NCBI RefSeq assembly: GCF_001027745.1
Contig: NZ_LECU01000006.1
Location: 186,001 to 250,000, forward strand
DNA: 64,000 nucleotides
Direction: 5' to 3'
Source of the DNA: Pedobacter sp. BMA
GTDB lineage: Bacteria; Bacteroidota; Bacteroidia; Sphingobacteriales; Sphingobacteriaceae
Positions within the stretch are counted from its first letter, which is position 1; every line of letters begins with the position of its first letter. Below the pieces are notes generated by a model. It saw only the letters and a program-made list of their open reading frames with translations, did not search any database and was not told the origin of the DNA. This document shows, one piece after another, positions 26,097 to 34,529 of this stretch. The translations under genes were made by a program, and so were the position numbers.

Positions 26097-27437
26097 TTAT
26101 CTTTTACCAAATGGCATTTTCGGCATGCCTTTCATCATGGCTGCTGCGGCGGCAGGATTTGAAAACTGCTTCATCATTTTGCGCATATCTTCAAACTGTT
26201 TAATGAGCTTGGTTACTTCTTCAACCTTACTTCCTGAACCTTTTGCAATACGTAACCTTCGGCTTTGCTGAATGGCATCGGGGTTTTCCTTTTCAAAGGG
26301 CGTCATTGAGTTGATAATGGCTTCAATAGATTTAAAAGCATCATCCTGAATGTCGACATTTTTCATCATTTTGCCTACTCCTGGAATCATGCCCATCAAA
26401 TCCTTCATGTTACCCATTTTCTTGATTTGCTGAATTTGGTTATAGAAGTCGTTAAAATCGAACTTATTTTTACGGATTTTTTTCTGTAGTTCAGCCGCTT
26501 CCTTCTCATCGAACTGCATTTGTGCACGTTCTACAAGGGAAACTACGTCGCCCATGCCGAGAATACGGGATGCCATACGATCCGGATAGAAGACGTCTAA
26601 AGCTTCCATCTTCTCGCCGGTACCAATAAACTTAATTGGTTTGTTTACAACAGATTTAATCGAAAGTGCTGCACCACCACGTGTATCACCATCTAGCTTG
26701 GTTAATACAACACCGGTAAAGTCCAGGCGGTCGTTAAACACTTTTGCTGTGTTAACGGCATCCTGACCGGTCATTGAATCAACTACGAACAGGATTTCGT
26801 GTGGTTGGGTTTTCGCTTTAACTTCCGAAATCTCATTCATTAACGATTCATCGATAGCTAAACGACCAGCGGTATCAATAATGATCACGTTGTTTCCGTT
26901 TTGCTTACCGTGAGCGATACCTTCCAGGGCGATCCCAACAGGGTCATTTGATTCGCGGTTTGCATAAACCGATACCCCTACAGATGTTCCCAGAACCTCC
27001 AGCTGATCTACCGCTGCAGGACGGTACATATCACCTGCTACCAATAAAGGTTTCTTACCCTTACCTTTTAAGTGTAATGCCAGTTTACCTGCAAACGTTG
27101 TTTTACCTGCACCGTTTAAACCTGCAATTAATATGATGGTTGGGTTTGCTTTAATATCCAACTCTGTAACCTCGCCTCCCATCAGGGCCGCAAGCTCATC
27201 GTTCATGATTTTAGTTAGCAACTGGCCTGGTGAAACCGACGTTAATACGTTTTGGCCTAATGCTTTTTGCCTAACATCATCAGTAAATGTTTTGGCTGTT
27301 TTATAGTTAACGTCGGCATCTAATAATGCTTTACGAATTTCCTTCATGGTTTCCGCCACGTTGATTTCCGTAATACTGCCTTGTCCTTTTAATACTTTAA
27401 ATGCTCTGTCTAGCTTGTCCTGTAAATTATCAAACAT
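26097..27437 (-). CDS. ffh: Signal recognition particle protein (SRP54/Ffh)
   Basis: GTPase that binds signal sequences on nascent chains with SRP RNA and docks them at FtsY for co-translational membrane insertion. N domain about 1-90, G domain with GLNGAGKTT (106-114), DTAGRLAIDE and TKLDGDTRGG, and the Met-rich M domain from about 300, ending in MMKGMPKMPFGKR. At 446 aa it is normal. The start ATG agrees with the standard MFDNLQDKLDRAF opening. An SRP RNA gene was not seen nearby. Confidence 0.96.
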   Translation of the reverse strand: MFDNLQDKLDRAFKVLKGQGSITEINVAETMKEIRKALLDADVNYKTAKTFTDDVRQKALGQNVLTSVSPGQLLTKIMNDELAALMGGEVTELDIKANPTIILIAGLNGAGKTTFAGKLALHLKGKGKKPLLVAGDMYRPAAVDQLEVLGTSVGVSVYANRESNDPVGIALEGIAHGKQNGNNVIIIDTAGRLAIDESLMNEISEVKAKTQPHEILFVVDSMTGQDAVNTAKVFNDRLDFTGVVLTKLDGDTRGGAALSIKSVVNKPIKFIGTGEKMEALDVFYPDRMASRILGMGDVVSLVERAQMQFDEKEAAELQKKIRKNKFDFNDFYNQIQQIKKMGNMKDLMGMIPGVGKMMKNVDIQDDAFKSIEAIINSMTPFEKENPDAIQQSRRLRIAKGSGSKVEEVTKLIKQFEDMRKMMKQFSNPAAAAAMMKGMPKMPFGKR

Positions 27438-27495
27438 CTTTTTATAAGCTAAAAGCCCTTGCGCTGAGCAAAAGCTACTTGTTTTTAATAAAAGG

Positions 27496-27503
27496 CAAAT
27501 GTA
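27496..27503 (-). promoter_or_regulatory. Candidate -7 element for ffh
   Basis: TACATTTG on the minus strand matches TAnnTTTG exactly and implies a leader of about 55 nt. No -33 box at the right spacing. Confidence 0.3.
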
Positions 27504-27625
27504 TCAAATTTTGGTTGTAAATCTTTGCAACTCAAAGCCAAAACTTGAACTGATGTGTCAATATATTTTTTGCTCCATGCAACATTTATACATCATGGTG
27601 GTCTTATAGTCATTAACTAAACCAA

Positions 27626-30049
27626 ATGAAACGCTGGGCATTCCTATTTTTTACATTTATTACTACTTACTGTGCGGCTCAGGATCCGGCTAAGCAAAAG
27701 CAGTTGCAAGCCATACGAACTAATCAATTACCCAAAATTGATGGTGTTTTGGATGATGCCTGCTGGGAGCAGGTGCCTGTTGCCACAGATTTTTTTGAAA
27801 TCAGACCGGTTCCGGGCCGGGTAGAGAAAAAGGAACGCCGCACAGAGATGAAAATAATATATGACGATGTAGCCATTTACGTTTACGCCCGAATGTACGA
27901 TGCCCGGGATAGTGTGTCTCATGAACTGGTTTCTCGTGACAATATTGGAAATGCAGATTTCATATCGGTCATTGTGGATCCATTCTACGATAAAATGAAT
28001 GGCAATGGTTTTTTCGTTACGGCAGCAGGGGTTCAGTTCGATGCTAAATATTCCCAGGTAGGCGATGAAGACCCAAACTGGAACGCGGTATGGGAAAGTG
28101 CAGTTAAAATTGATGATCTGGGCTGGAGCTGTGAAATGAAAGTCCCATATTCTGCATTGCGTTTTTCCACTAAGGATGTTCAGAACTGGGGGCTTAATTT
28201 CAGCAGGAGAATACAGCGCAGCAATACACAAACATTCTGGAACTATGTAAACCCGACGGTAAATGGCTTTATTAATCAGGAAGGTCTTTGGACGGGTGTT
28301 AAGGATATTAAGCCCCCACTTAGATTGTCTTTTTCTCCTTATGTATCGGCATATATTAATCATTATCCGGCAAATTTACCTGGTGTAAAAAACACTACTT
28401 CAAGGTTTAACGGTGGAATGGACGTGAAATACGGAATCAATAACAGCTTTACCCTCGACATGACATTGGTGCCGGATTTCGGACAGGTACAATCTGATAA
28501 CCGCATTCTGAACCTTACTCCTTTTGAGGTCAAGTTTAACGAAAACCGGCAGTTTTTTACTGAAGGAACAGAGCTGTTTAATAAGGGAGATTTGTTTTAT
28601 TCTAAGCGTATTGGTTCAATACCATCTTATTATAATTATTCGGAAGTGAGTGGCAGCGATAAAATTATAAAAGACCAGACGGAGGCGAAGGTATTGAATG
28701 CTACCAAAATCTCTGGTAGAACGGCGAGAGGATTAGGAATAGGCATATTTAACGCCATTACCAATAGCATGAAAACAGAGGTTGAAGATGCAAATGGAAA
28801 TGTAAGGGAAGTAGAAACTCAGCCACTTACCAACTACAATATTCTTGTGTTTGATCAATCCCTTAAAAATAATAGTTCTGCAACCTTTATTAATACCAAT
28901 GTATTGAGGCAAGGGAGTGCTTATGATGCCAATGTATCAGCGTTGCTTTTCAACCTAAACAACAAAGGGAACAAGTACTTTGTAAATGGTAATGGTAAAA
29001 TGAGCTATTTAAGGGGAGCTGAAACCAGTACCGGATATAGTTATACCCTTAGGTTTGGAAAGCAGAGCGGTAATTTTACCTGGAGTTATAATCAGGTTTA
29101 TGCTGACGATAAATTTGATCCATCGGACATGGGCTTTTTTACCAACAATAATTTTCTGGATCAGCGTATCGGCCTGGGCTATAGTGTGTATAAGCCTGGA
29201 AAGTGGTACAATGAATGGCAAAGCTGGCTTAACATTAACTATTCAAGGAGGGCAATTCCGGGTGATTTTCAAAGCGCTGGTGTAAACGGTGGATCATACG
29301 TACGCTTTAAGAACTTATGGTCGGCTGAAACAGATTTAAGCTATGAGGCTAAAGGCAAGGATTTTTACGAATCGCGAAACGGGCAGGTTTATAATTCCCC
29401 TGAGCGTTATGGTATTTCATTATACATTAACCCTAACCGGGCTAAGGCTTATAATTTCGGCGGAAATATCCGCTTTTTTGAACAGCAGCTTTTTGGAGGA
29501 AAAGAATATAATCTTTATTTGTTTCAGAATTTCAGGTTAAATGATAAAGTGGCTTTTGGATTAGACCTGAATTATAATCCCAACTTCGACTATGTGAACT
29601 GGGCAACCATGCAAGGCGGTCAATCCATTTTTTCGCGGTATGACAGGCGGACAGTAGAGAATTCATTTGACGCGAAGTATACTTTTACCAATCTGATGGG
29701 GGTTACGGTTGTGTTGAGGCACTATTGGAGCGACAGGCGAAATAAAGATTTCTTTTTGCTTAAGCAAGATGGCAACCTGGCGGATTATCAGGGTCCTGCA
29801 TTAACAGGAACAGACCGGAACTATAATGTTTTTAATATTGATCTGATTTACACCTGGCAGTTTGCACCAGGCAGTACACTATCGGTGTCATATAAAGATG
29901 CTGCTGAGACTTATGATACCTACTATACCCAGCGGTATAATAAGAACCTCGATGGCATTTTGGCTGCTCCTCAAAATAACAGTTTATCGGTGAAGGTTTT
30001 ATACTATGTAGACTATCTGGATCTGAAGAAAAAACACGGGAAGATTTAA
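27626..30049 (+). CDS. DUF5916 outer-membrane protein with CBM9-like N-domain
   Basis: An 807-aa protein with a signal peptide (ends CAAQDP). Residues about 30-210 resemble the CBM9/DOMON-like sugar-binding module (PKIDGVLDDACWEQVP, then YARMYDARDSVSHEL). The rest is the DUF5916 part with amphipathic beta strands of an outer-membrane barrel (NLYLFQNFRLND, VTVVLRHYWSDRR) and final residues typical of transmembrane strands. Such proteins are common in Bacteroidota near peptidase or efflux genes, and their role is not known. It converges with the DUF3078 gene, whose stop is 2 bp away. Confidence 0.82.
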   Translation: MKRWAFLFFTFITTYCAAQDPAKQKQLQAIRTNQLPKIDGVLDDACWEQVPVATDFFEIRPVPGRVEKKERRTEMKIIYDDVAIYVYARMYDARDSVSHELVSRDNIGNADFISVIVDPFYDKMNGNGFFVTAAGVQFDAKYSQVGDEDPNWNAVWESAVKIDDLGWSCEMKVPYSALRFSTKDVQNWGLNFSRRIQRSNTQTFWNYVNPTVNGFINQEGLWTGVKDIKPPLRLSFSPYVSAYINHYPANLPGVKNTTSRFNGGMDVKYGINNSFTLDMTLVPDFGQVQSDNRILNLTPFEVKFNENRQFFTEGTELFNKGDLFYSKRIGSIPSYYNYSEVSGSDKIIKDQTEAKVLNATKISGRTARGLGIGIFNAITNSMKTEVEDANGNVREVETQPLTNYNILVFDQSLKNNSSATFINTNVLRQGSAYDANVSALLFNLNNKGNKYFVNGNGKMSYLRGAETSTGYSYTLRFGKQSGNFTWSYNQVYADDKFDPSDMGFFTNNNFLDQRIGLGYSVYKPGKWYNEWQSWLNINYSRRAIPGDFQSAGVNGGSYVRFKNLWSAETDLSYEAKGKDFYESRNGQVYNSPERYGISLYINPNRAKAYNFGGNIRFFEQQLFGGKEYNLYLFQNFRLNDKVAFGLDLNYNPNFDYVNWATMQGGQSIFSRYDRRTVENSFDAKYTFTNLMGVTVVLRHYWSDRRNKDFFLLKQDGNLADYQGPALTGTDRNYNVFNIDLIYTWQFAPGSTLSVSYKDAAETYDTYYTQRYNKNLDGILAAPQNNSLSVKVLYYVDYLDLKKKHGKI

Positions 30050-30051
30050 AC

Positions 30052-31056
30052 TTATCTCGGAAAGGTAAAGGCAAAGCCCAGAGCAAGTGTCTGGCTCGCC
30101 TGAATTTTATTGGTTCCGGTATCATCATCAAACAGCATCACACCTGTTAAGCTGGTGTTCATGAAACGGTTGATTTTTGCAGTTAAAGCGATATCTAACC
30201 TGTGGTCTATCTTTTTTGCCTGAAAATCTTTGTAAGGGATAAACATCGCATACCTGGCTTTCAGATTGGTGTTGGTGAAAATGTCTTTATCAAAAGCCGT
30301 AACTACCTGAAACGCCAGCTCATTTTTGATGTTTTTGCCTTTTTCAACTGCATAAACCTCATTTTTATTCTCATAAACAGCGGTATCGAGAACAAAAGTT
30401 TGACGGGCAGTACCTGTACCAATTCTGGTAGAGAAATATTTTACAGGTTTGTATTCAAAACCAACAGATTCAGTTAAATACCCTGGGGCCATAAATCTTG
30501 AGATTAATACCTGTTGTTCATCCCCGTTGCCATCTCTGTAGTATCTGTAACCACTGTCAAACTGCGATTCAAAGGTTACTGATCCGAAAAAGAACCAGCT
30601 TTTCGATAACTGAAAAGATGCTTTGTTATCCCAATAGATGCGGTCGTTTGTTTTCTTTTGCAGCTGATCTTTGTTTTTAATTTTTCCATACTGCAGAATA
30701 ACCTCGCTCACATAACTGTAACTGTCTTTGCTGTACTCGGCTTTGTAATTAATAAGACCGCCAACTGCTACCGAATTTGTTCCACCACCTTTCCAGTTAT
30801 TGCTAAATTGTGCCTGGTTTACATTAATGCCGATGTTGGTTTTTGTCTTCCAATAGTTAACCTTAGCATTTACTACTAAAGGCTTAATATTTACCGGTTC
30901 AAAATTTAACGGACCCTGTCTGCTGGGCAGAGGACTGCGTTTCAACTTGATTTCCATTCCTTTCGTATTGATGGGAACGGTATCAACTTCCTGTGCAAAC
31001 AAATGAGCTGAGCAAAAACTTAGAATCAGGAGTACGGTAGATAAACAGGTCTTCAT
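30052..31056 (-). CDS. DUF3078 outer-membrane protein
   Basis: A 334-aa secreted protein with a signal peptide (MKTCLSTVLLILSFCSAHLFAQ). Sequence features match DUF3078 proteins, which are beta-rich: VNYWKTKTNIGINVNQAQFS, then GGGTNSVAVGGLINYKAEY, and alternating strands such as ARYAMFIPYKDFQ. The final residue pattern (LALGFAFTFPR) resembles the C-terminal strand of outer-membrane barrels. The function is unknown; an outer-membrane location is inferred. A weak hairpin at 31109-31125 lies on the far side of its promoter region. Confidence 0.78.
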   Translation of the reverse strand: MKTCLSTVLLILSFCSAHLFAQEVDTVPINTKGMEIKLKRSPLPSRQGPLNFEPVNIKPLVVNAKVNYWKTKTNIGINVNQAQFSNNWKGGGTNSVAVGGLINYKAEYSKDSYSYVSEVILQYGKIKNKDQLQKKTNDRIYWDNKASFQLSKSWFFFGSVTFESQFDSGYRYYRDGNGDEQQVLISRFMAPGYLTESVGFEYKPVKYFSTRIGTGTARQTFVLDTAVYENKNEVYAVEKGKNIKNELAFQVVTAFDKDIFTNTNLKARYAMFIPYKDFQAKKIDHRLDIALTAKINRFMNTSLTGVMLFDDDTGTNKIQASQTLALGFAFTFPR

Positions 31057-31108
31057 TACCTACAAAGAAAAAGAAAAATTCGGGAGATAAAAAGCATTTA
31101 ACAAAATG

Positions 31109-31125
31109 ATTGTCGTACTGACAAT
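31109..31125 (-). terminator. Weak hairpin after the HExxH gene
   Basis: ATTGTC / GACAAT pair around a 5-nt loop; on the minus strand a short T-containing run follows. The stem is only 6 bp, so it could be an inefficient terminator or chance. Confidence 0.3.
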
Positions 31126-31146
31126 TGTAACTCGCTTTTAATGAGC

Positions 31147-31470
31147 TTACAAACTCAGTTTAAGCCAGCCGAACCAGTTTCCTTTTTTCAGGTAGTTTAA
31201 ATTGCTATCGTTTTGATAGGCTTCTTTCTCAAAAATGATGTTTCTGTAGGCTAAATCGTGGTCTTTAAAACGGATCAAATTAATGAGATAGTTGATGAGA
31301 TATAGCAAATAGAATGGTAAAATAAGCAGTTCCAGTTGCTGTCTTAAATGTATTCTTTCATGGTTGATGATTTCTTTGTCGGCCTTATAACGTTTAGATT
31401 TAAGCAGGATAAACGGAAAAATTGCCATTCCTGCTGCGGGTAATCTCTTTACGATAATGATGGGGGCCAT
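31147..31470 (-). CDS. Small membrane protein with HExxH motif
   Basis: A 107-aa protein from ATG 31470, whose first base overlaps the TGA of the preceding gene (TGATG). Residues about 37-41 are HERIH, the HExxH zinc-protease pattern, placed before a long hydrophobic segment (ELLILPFYLLYLINYLINLI). A downstream FEKEAY could supply a third ligand, as in M48/M56 gluzincins. A first hydrophobic stretch lies near 14-24. A minimal membrane metallopeptidase or a remnant of one is possible; no activity can be claimed. Translational coupling ties it to the CarboxypepD_reg gene. Confidence 0.65.
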   Translation of the reverse strand: MAPIIIVKRLPAAGMAIFPFILLKSKRYKADKEIINHERIHLRQQLELLILPFYLLYLINYLINLIRFKDHDLAYRNIIFEKEAYQNDSNLNYLKKGNWFGWLKLSL

Positions 31471-32222
31471 CACAGTTTCTCAATAGTTAATTTAGGAAGC
31501 GGAGGTAGCTGAAGGGCCCTTGGGTTGATGCGATAACTTCTGTATGCGTTTCTGATAAACACATTAAAAGCGTAGTCATCCGCATCGAGTACAAACTGAT
31601 ATGTAGGGCGATATTGTTGCATGAAGTCAGTGAGCTCAGTATCTTTTATTCCCAATACCTGCTGAACCAGGTTAGCATTGAAGCGGTAATCAATAAGATC
31701 TTCACGATAGTCTTTTTCCAGTATTTTCTGGAGGTGACGGGCATTTCTTCCCTGTCTGCTGAGGAGGTTGTAAATGGCATCAATACCGAGTCCAACTCCG
31801 CCATTCCCCAAATTTAGCAGGTCTTTACTACTTCCTTTTAAGATCTGGTAGCGGTATTCCTGTTTCGATTTTTCATAGAGTTCCTGAGGACTTAATCTTT
31901 TTTCCTTGATCACCACATCGCGCAGCCGTATACCCAAAGATTTCAACTGAAAATAGGCTGCTGTTTGACCTTTAAAGATGATGGTATCAACGCCATAGCC
32001 CGATAGTGCTGCCACGAGTGTGTCGCCAGGTATTGCATAAGTACTAAACTCACCTTTGGTGTTATTGTACAGGCCGTCGCCGGTGCGGATGTTGTAGATG
32101 TAAACTTTTGCCAGGCGTTGTTTGGTTTCCTTGTCAATTACAATTCCCTGCACAGGTTTAGTTTGTGCATAAAGCATTGCAGAGCAACCAAAGCAGAAAA
32201 AAAGTAAAGCAAAAAGTTTCAT
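31470..32222 (-). CDS. Secreted CarboxypepD_reg-like protein
   Basis: A 250-aa protein with a signal peptide (MKLFALLFFCFGCSAMLYAQ). Residues about 22-100 are the CarboxypepD_reg-like domain (VQGIVIDKETKQRLAKVYIY, then NNTKGEFSTYAIPGDTLVAA). The C-terminal part contains LRDVVIKEKRLSPQELYEKS and a helical region of unknown fold, similar in plan to the product at 11530-12171. It is translationally coupled to the HExxH gene. Possibly a periplasmic or outer-membrane accessory; function unknown. Confidence 0.77.
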   Translation of the reverse strand: MKLFALLFFCFGCSAMLYAQTKPVQGIVIDKETKQRLAKVYIYNIRTGDGLYNNTKGEFSTYAIPGDTLVAALSGYGVDTIIFKGQTAAYFQLKSLGIRLRDVVIKEKRLSPQELYEKSKQEYRYQILKGSSKDLLNLGNGGVGLGIDAIYNLLSRQGRNARHLQKILEKDYREDLIDYRFNANLVQQVLGIKDTELTDFMQQYRPTYQFVLDADDYAFNVFIRNAYRSYRINPRALQLPPLPKLTIEKL

Positions 32223-32229
32223 TAGTCTA

Positions 32230-32237
32230 CAAAACTA
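32230..32237 (-). promoter_or_regulatory. Candidate -7 element before the CarboxypepD_reg/HExxH genes
   Basis: TAGTTTTG on the minus strand fits TAnnTTTG exactly and ends 7 nt before the ATG at 32222, which again suggests a leaderless start. Confidence 0.3.
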
Positions 32238-32270
32238 CAAATAACTGTACTGCAATGTTTAGCATTAACA

Positions 32271-33116
32271 TTATTTAACCTTCAGTATTTGTCCGAGTTT
32301 GATGCTATCGGCTGTCATTTCGTTTAACATTTTAAGTTCATCAACGGTGAGGTTGAATCGCTTTGCAATGTTATAAAGCGTATCGCCTTTAACAACTGTG
32401 TAGGTGCCGTCGGCCAAAATTGGCTTTGCACCTGCCGGAGGGGTATCAACAGGTGTAAACTTCTTTTTCTCCTGTGGGATATTTTGATTGATTTCAGTAA
32501 ATACCCTGTCTTCACGCGCAATTTTTTGTTTCTCACTTTCAGACTGATCATATTGATAGAGCTGATATTTTTCGATCGTATTGATAAGCAGATCTGGGTA
32601 TCTGGGGTTTGTTGCATAGCCCGCCGTTTTTAATCCCTGCGCCCAGCTTTTATAATCGTTTTTATCTAACTGGAAAAGAAAGCTATAGCGTTTACGTTTT
32701 AGAAATTCGGAGTGGTCTTTAAATGATTCCCGGGCATCTTTATAAACCCTGAAGCAGTCATTTTTCTGATCATCATCACGAAAATAGTTTTTGCCCTTCC
32801 AATCCGAAGTACATTTAATTCCGAAGTGGTTGTTGGCATATTTGGCAAGATCGCTGTTTCCACTCCCCGATTCCAGAATACCCTGGGCAAGGGTGATGCT
32901 AGCCGGAATGCCATATGCATTCATTTCTTCTATGGCTACTGCTTTAAACTCATCAATATAGCTTAGCGTGTTGTAGCTTTTATAGCTGTTATTATTGGCT
33001 TTATTTGCTGCTTTTTCAATTTGTTTATTGTTGCTGGAATATTTACGGGAAGCGCCACATGAGCATAAAAATAAAAGAGCAAAGGCTAGTACATATAAGT
33101 GAAGGTATGAACGCAT
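32271..33116 (-). CDS. Glucosaminidase (GH73-like) and LysM lipoprotein
   Basis: A 281-aa lipoprotein (lipobox FLCSCGAS, lipid Cys at about 20). The mid part is a glucosaminidase domain (about 50-190): PASITLAQGILESGSGNSDL with the catalytic Glu in ILES, then NNHFGIKC, and the C-terminal YQLYQYD. One LysM domain (about 235-281: YTVVKGDTLYNIAKRFNLTV) binds peptidoglycan. It would cut the glucosaminyl bond in peptidoglycan from the periplasm. The neighbouring gene at 33164 is a clear paralog. Confidence 0.88.
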   Translation of the reverse strand: MRSYLHLYVLAFALLFLCSCGASRKYSSNNKQIEKAANKANNNSYKSYNTLSYIDEFKAVAIEEMNAYGIPASITLAQGILESGSGNSDLAKYANNHFGIKCTSDWKGKNYFRDDDQKNDCFRVYKDARESFKDHSEFLKRKRYSFLFQLDKNDYKSWAQGLKTAGYATNPRYPDLLINTIEKYQLYQYDQSESEKQKIAREDRVFTEINQNIPQEKKKFTPVDTPPAGAKPILADGTYTVVKGDTLYNIAKRFNLTVDELKMLNEMTADSIKLGQILKVK

Positions 33117-33163
33117 GGGTATGGTGGATTGTAAATTTTTGGTAATTGGTTAAATGTAGCGGA

Positions 33164-33835
33164 TTAGTATTTGATTTTTTGACCGGGCTTAAGCCTATTG
33201 CTTTTCATGCCATTTTTTTTCATGATTGCTTTCACAGTCGTTCCTTTTTTCTTTGCAATTACACTGAGGTTATCTCCTGGTTTTACAGCGTAAAGTCTGG
33301 CCGAGGTTCTTCTTTTCCGGTGATAGGTGGTTGTGGCATATACAGGCTCTACATATCCTTCAGGGCGTTCATCATATTGGTAGAGCTCATATTTTTTAAC
33401 AAGCGCTACTACCTGGCTGGCCCAGCTCCGGCTTCGGGCATAACCACTGCGTTGGATTCCTCTTGCCCAGCCTTTGTAATCGTACTGATCATATTTGGCG
33501 AAGAGGTTGTTGAAAGGTTCGCGTGTTTCCATGATTTCTACGAAATGGCTGTAGGATTCCTCCGCACTTTCATAATCCCGGTACGAGGAATGAATTTCTG
33601 CGTTATTGTTCGGGCCTTTTACGCCAAAATGGTTATTAAGGTATTGCGCAATCCTGCTGTTTCCGGCCGCCGATTCATGAATGGCCACTGCCAGAATGAT
33701 ACTTGCCGGAATTTTATGGTCGCGCATCAGGCCTTGCGCAAATTCTACATGTTGTGTAATGTAATCTTCTGTGGTTTGTGCCCGGGCGATTATTCCACTT
33801 AATAGTAAAAGGCAAAGTGTAAATATATTTTTCAT
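33164..33835 (-). CDS. Secreted glucosaminidase (GH73-like) with LysM
   Basis: A 223-aa paralog of the preceding protein with a normal signal peptide (MKNIFTLCLLLLSGIIARAQ) instead of a lipobox. The start at 33835 is chosen over 33856 because the signal begins there. Glucosaminidase domain about 25-155 with PASIILAVAIHESAAGNSR (Glu in IHES), NNHFGVKG and YELYQYDERPEG; C-terminal LysM about 178-222 (YAVKPGDNLSVIAKKKGTTV). The tandem pair suggests a duplication with different anchoring, one lipid-bound and one soluble. Confidence 0.88.
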   Translation of the reverse strand: MKNIFTLCLLLLSGIIARAQTTEDYITQHVEFAQGLMRDHKIPASIILAVAIHESAAGNSRIAQYLNNHFGVKGPNNNAEIHSSYRDYESAEESYSHFVEIMETREPFNNLFAKYDQYDYKGWARGIQRSGYARSRSWASQVVALVKKYELYQYDERPEGYVEPVYATTTYHRKRRTSARLYAVKPGDNLSVIAKKKGTTVKAIMKKNGMKSNRLKPGQKIKY

Positions 33836-33851
33836 TCTTGATTCTATTAAT

Positions 33852-33880
33852 GTCATTGCAAGGCAAGAAGCAATGGCAAC
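33852..33880 (+). repeat. Copy of GTCATTGC-type intergenic repeat
   Basis: The stretch begins GTCATTGCAAGGCAAGAAG and then has CAATGG; CATTGC (33854-33859) pairs with GCAATG (33870-33875). It resembles the minus-strand end of the element at 3135-3199 and a type of short dispersed intergenic repeat known from many bacteria. The exact family is not certain. Confidence 0.35.
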
Positions 33881-33885
33881 GGTAG

Positions 33886-34521
33886 TTATTTTTTTCTGAT
33901 TACAAATAACCCATCCCTAACAGGTAGAATTAATTTTTCAACCCTTTCATCTTCAGCTATTTTATCATTAAAGCTAGTAATATTCCTGGTGTCTTTATCC
34001 TGTTTCTCCTGCAGTACTTTTCCACTCCATAGTACATTATCCACAATGATGATTCCACCGGGGCGTACTCGATCAAAAATCATATCGTAATAAGTTCCAT
34101 TATTTTTTTTATCGGCATCAATGAATACAATGTCAAAAACCTCATTCAGCTGACCAATCGTTTCACCGGCATTTCCCAGGATGTATTTAATTTTATCGTT
34201 ATATGCTGATTTTGCGAAATTGGCGCGAACCATATCTTCCAGTTCAACATTGATATCCAATGTATAGAGCATACCATCGCTGGTTAAACCTTCTACAAGA
34301 CACAGGGTGGCATAACCGGTGAAAGTGCCAATCTCCAGGATACGTTTCGGGGAAATCATTTTGCTCAACATGCTTAACACACGTCCCTGGTAGTGGCCGG
34401 AAATCATCCTGGGCATTAAAACTTTAAGGTTGGTTTCGCGATCGATGTGATGAAGTAATTCATCTTCAGGCTCGCAATATTGAGTGAGGAGGTATTGTAA
34501 ATCGTCGTTTATTAAGCTCAT
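33886..34521 (-). CDS. Class I SAM-dependent O-methyltransferase
   Basis: A 211-aa protein of the catechol/caffeoyl-CoA O-methyltransferase type (PF01596-like). The SAM-binding motif ILEIGTFTGY is at 61-70, VFIDADKKN, with the metal-binding Asp, is at 132-140, and PGGIIIVDNVLWSG follows. The likely substrate is a small catechol-like compound, or a tRNA position as in YrrM; the context does not decide. Its start lies 8 bp after the ruvX stop, so they form one operon. Confidence 0.87.
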   Translation of the reverse strand: MSLINDDLQYLLTQYCEPEDELLHHIDRETNLKVLMPRMISGHYQGRVLSMLSKMISPKRILEIGTFTGYATLCLVEGLTSDGMLYTLDINVELEDMVRANFAKSAYNDKIKYILGNAGETIGQLNEVFDIVFIDADKKNNGTYYDMIFDRVRPGGIIIVDNVLWSGKVLQEKQDKDTRNITSFNDKIAEDERVEKLILPVRDGLFVIRKK

Positions 34522-34529
34522 GTGTTCGG

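Noticed and set aside
27728..28363. Reverse-strand 211-aa frame in the DUF5916 gene
   Set aside because: Composition (Cys, Ile and Tyr rich, no domain) is that of an antisense shadow, and the plus frame is a recognised protein.
33146..33802. Plus-strand 218-aa frame opposite the second glucosaminidase gene
   Set aside because: The minus strand carries a clear glucosaminidase-LysM protein; the plus frame shows no domain.
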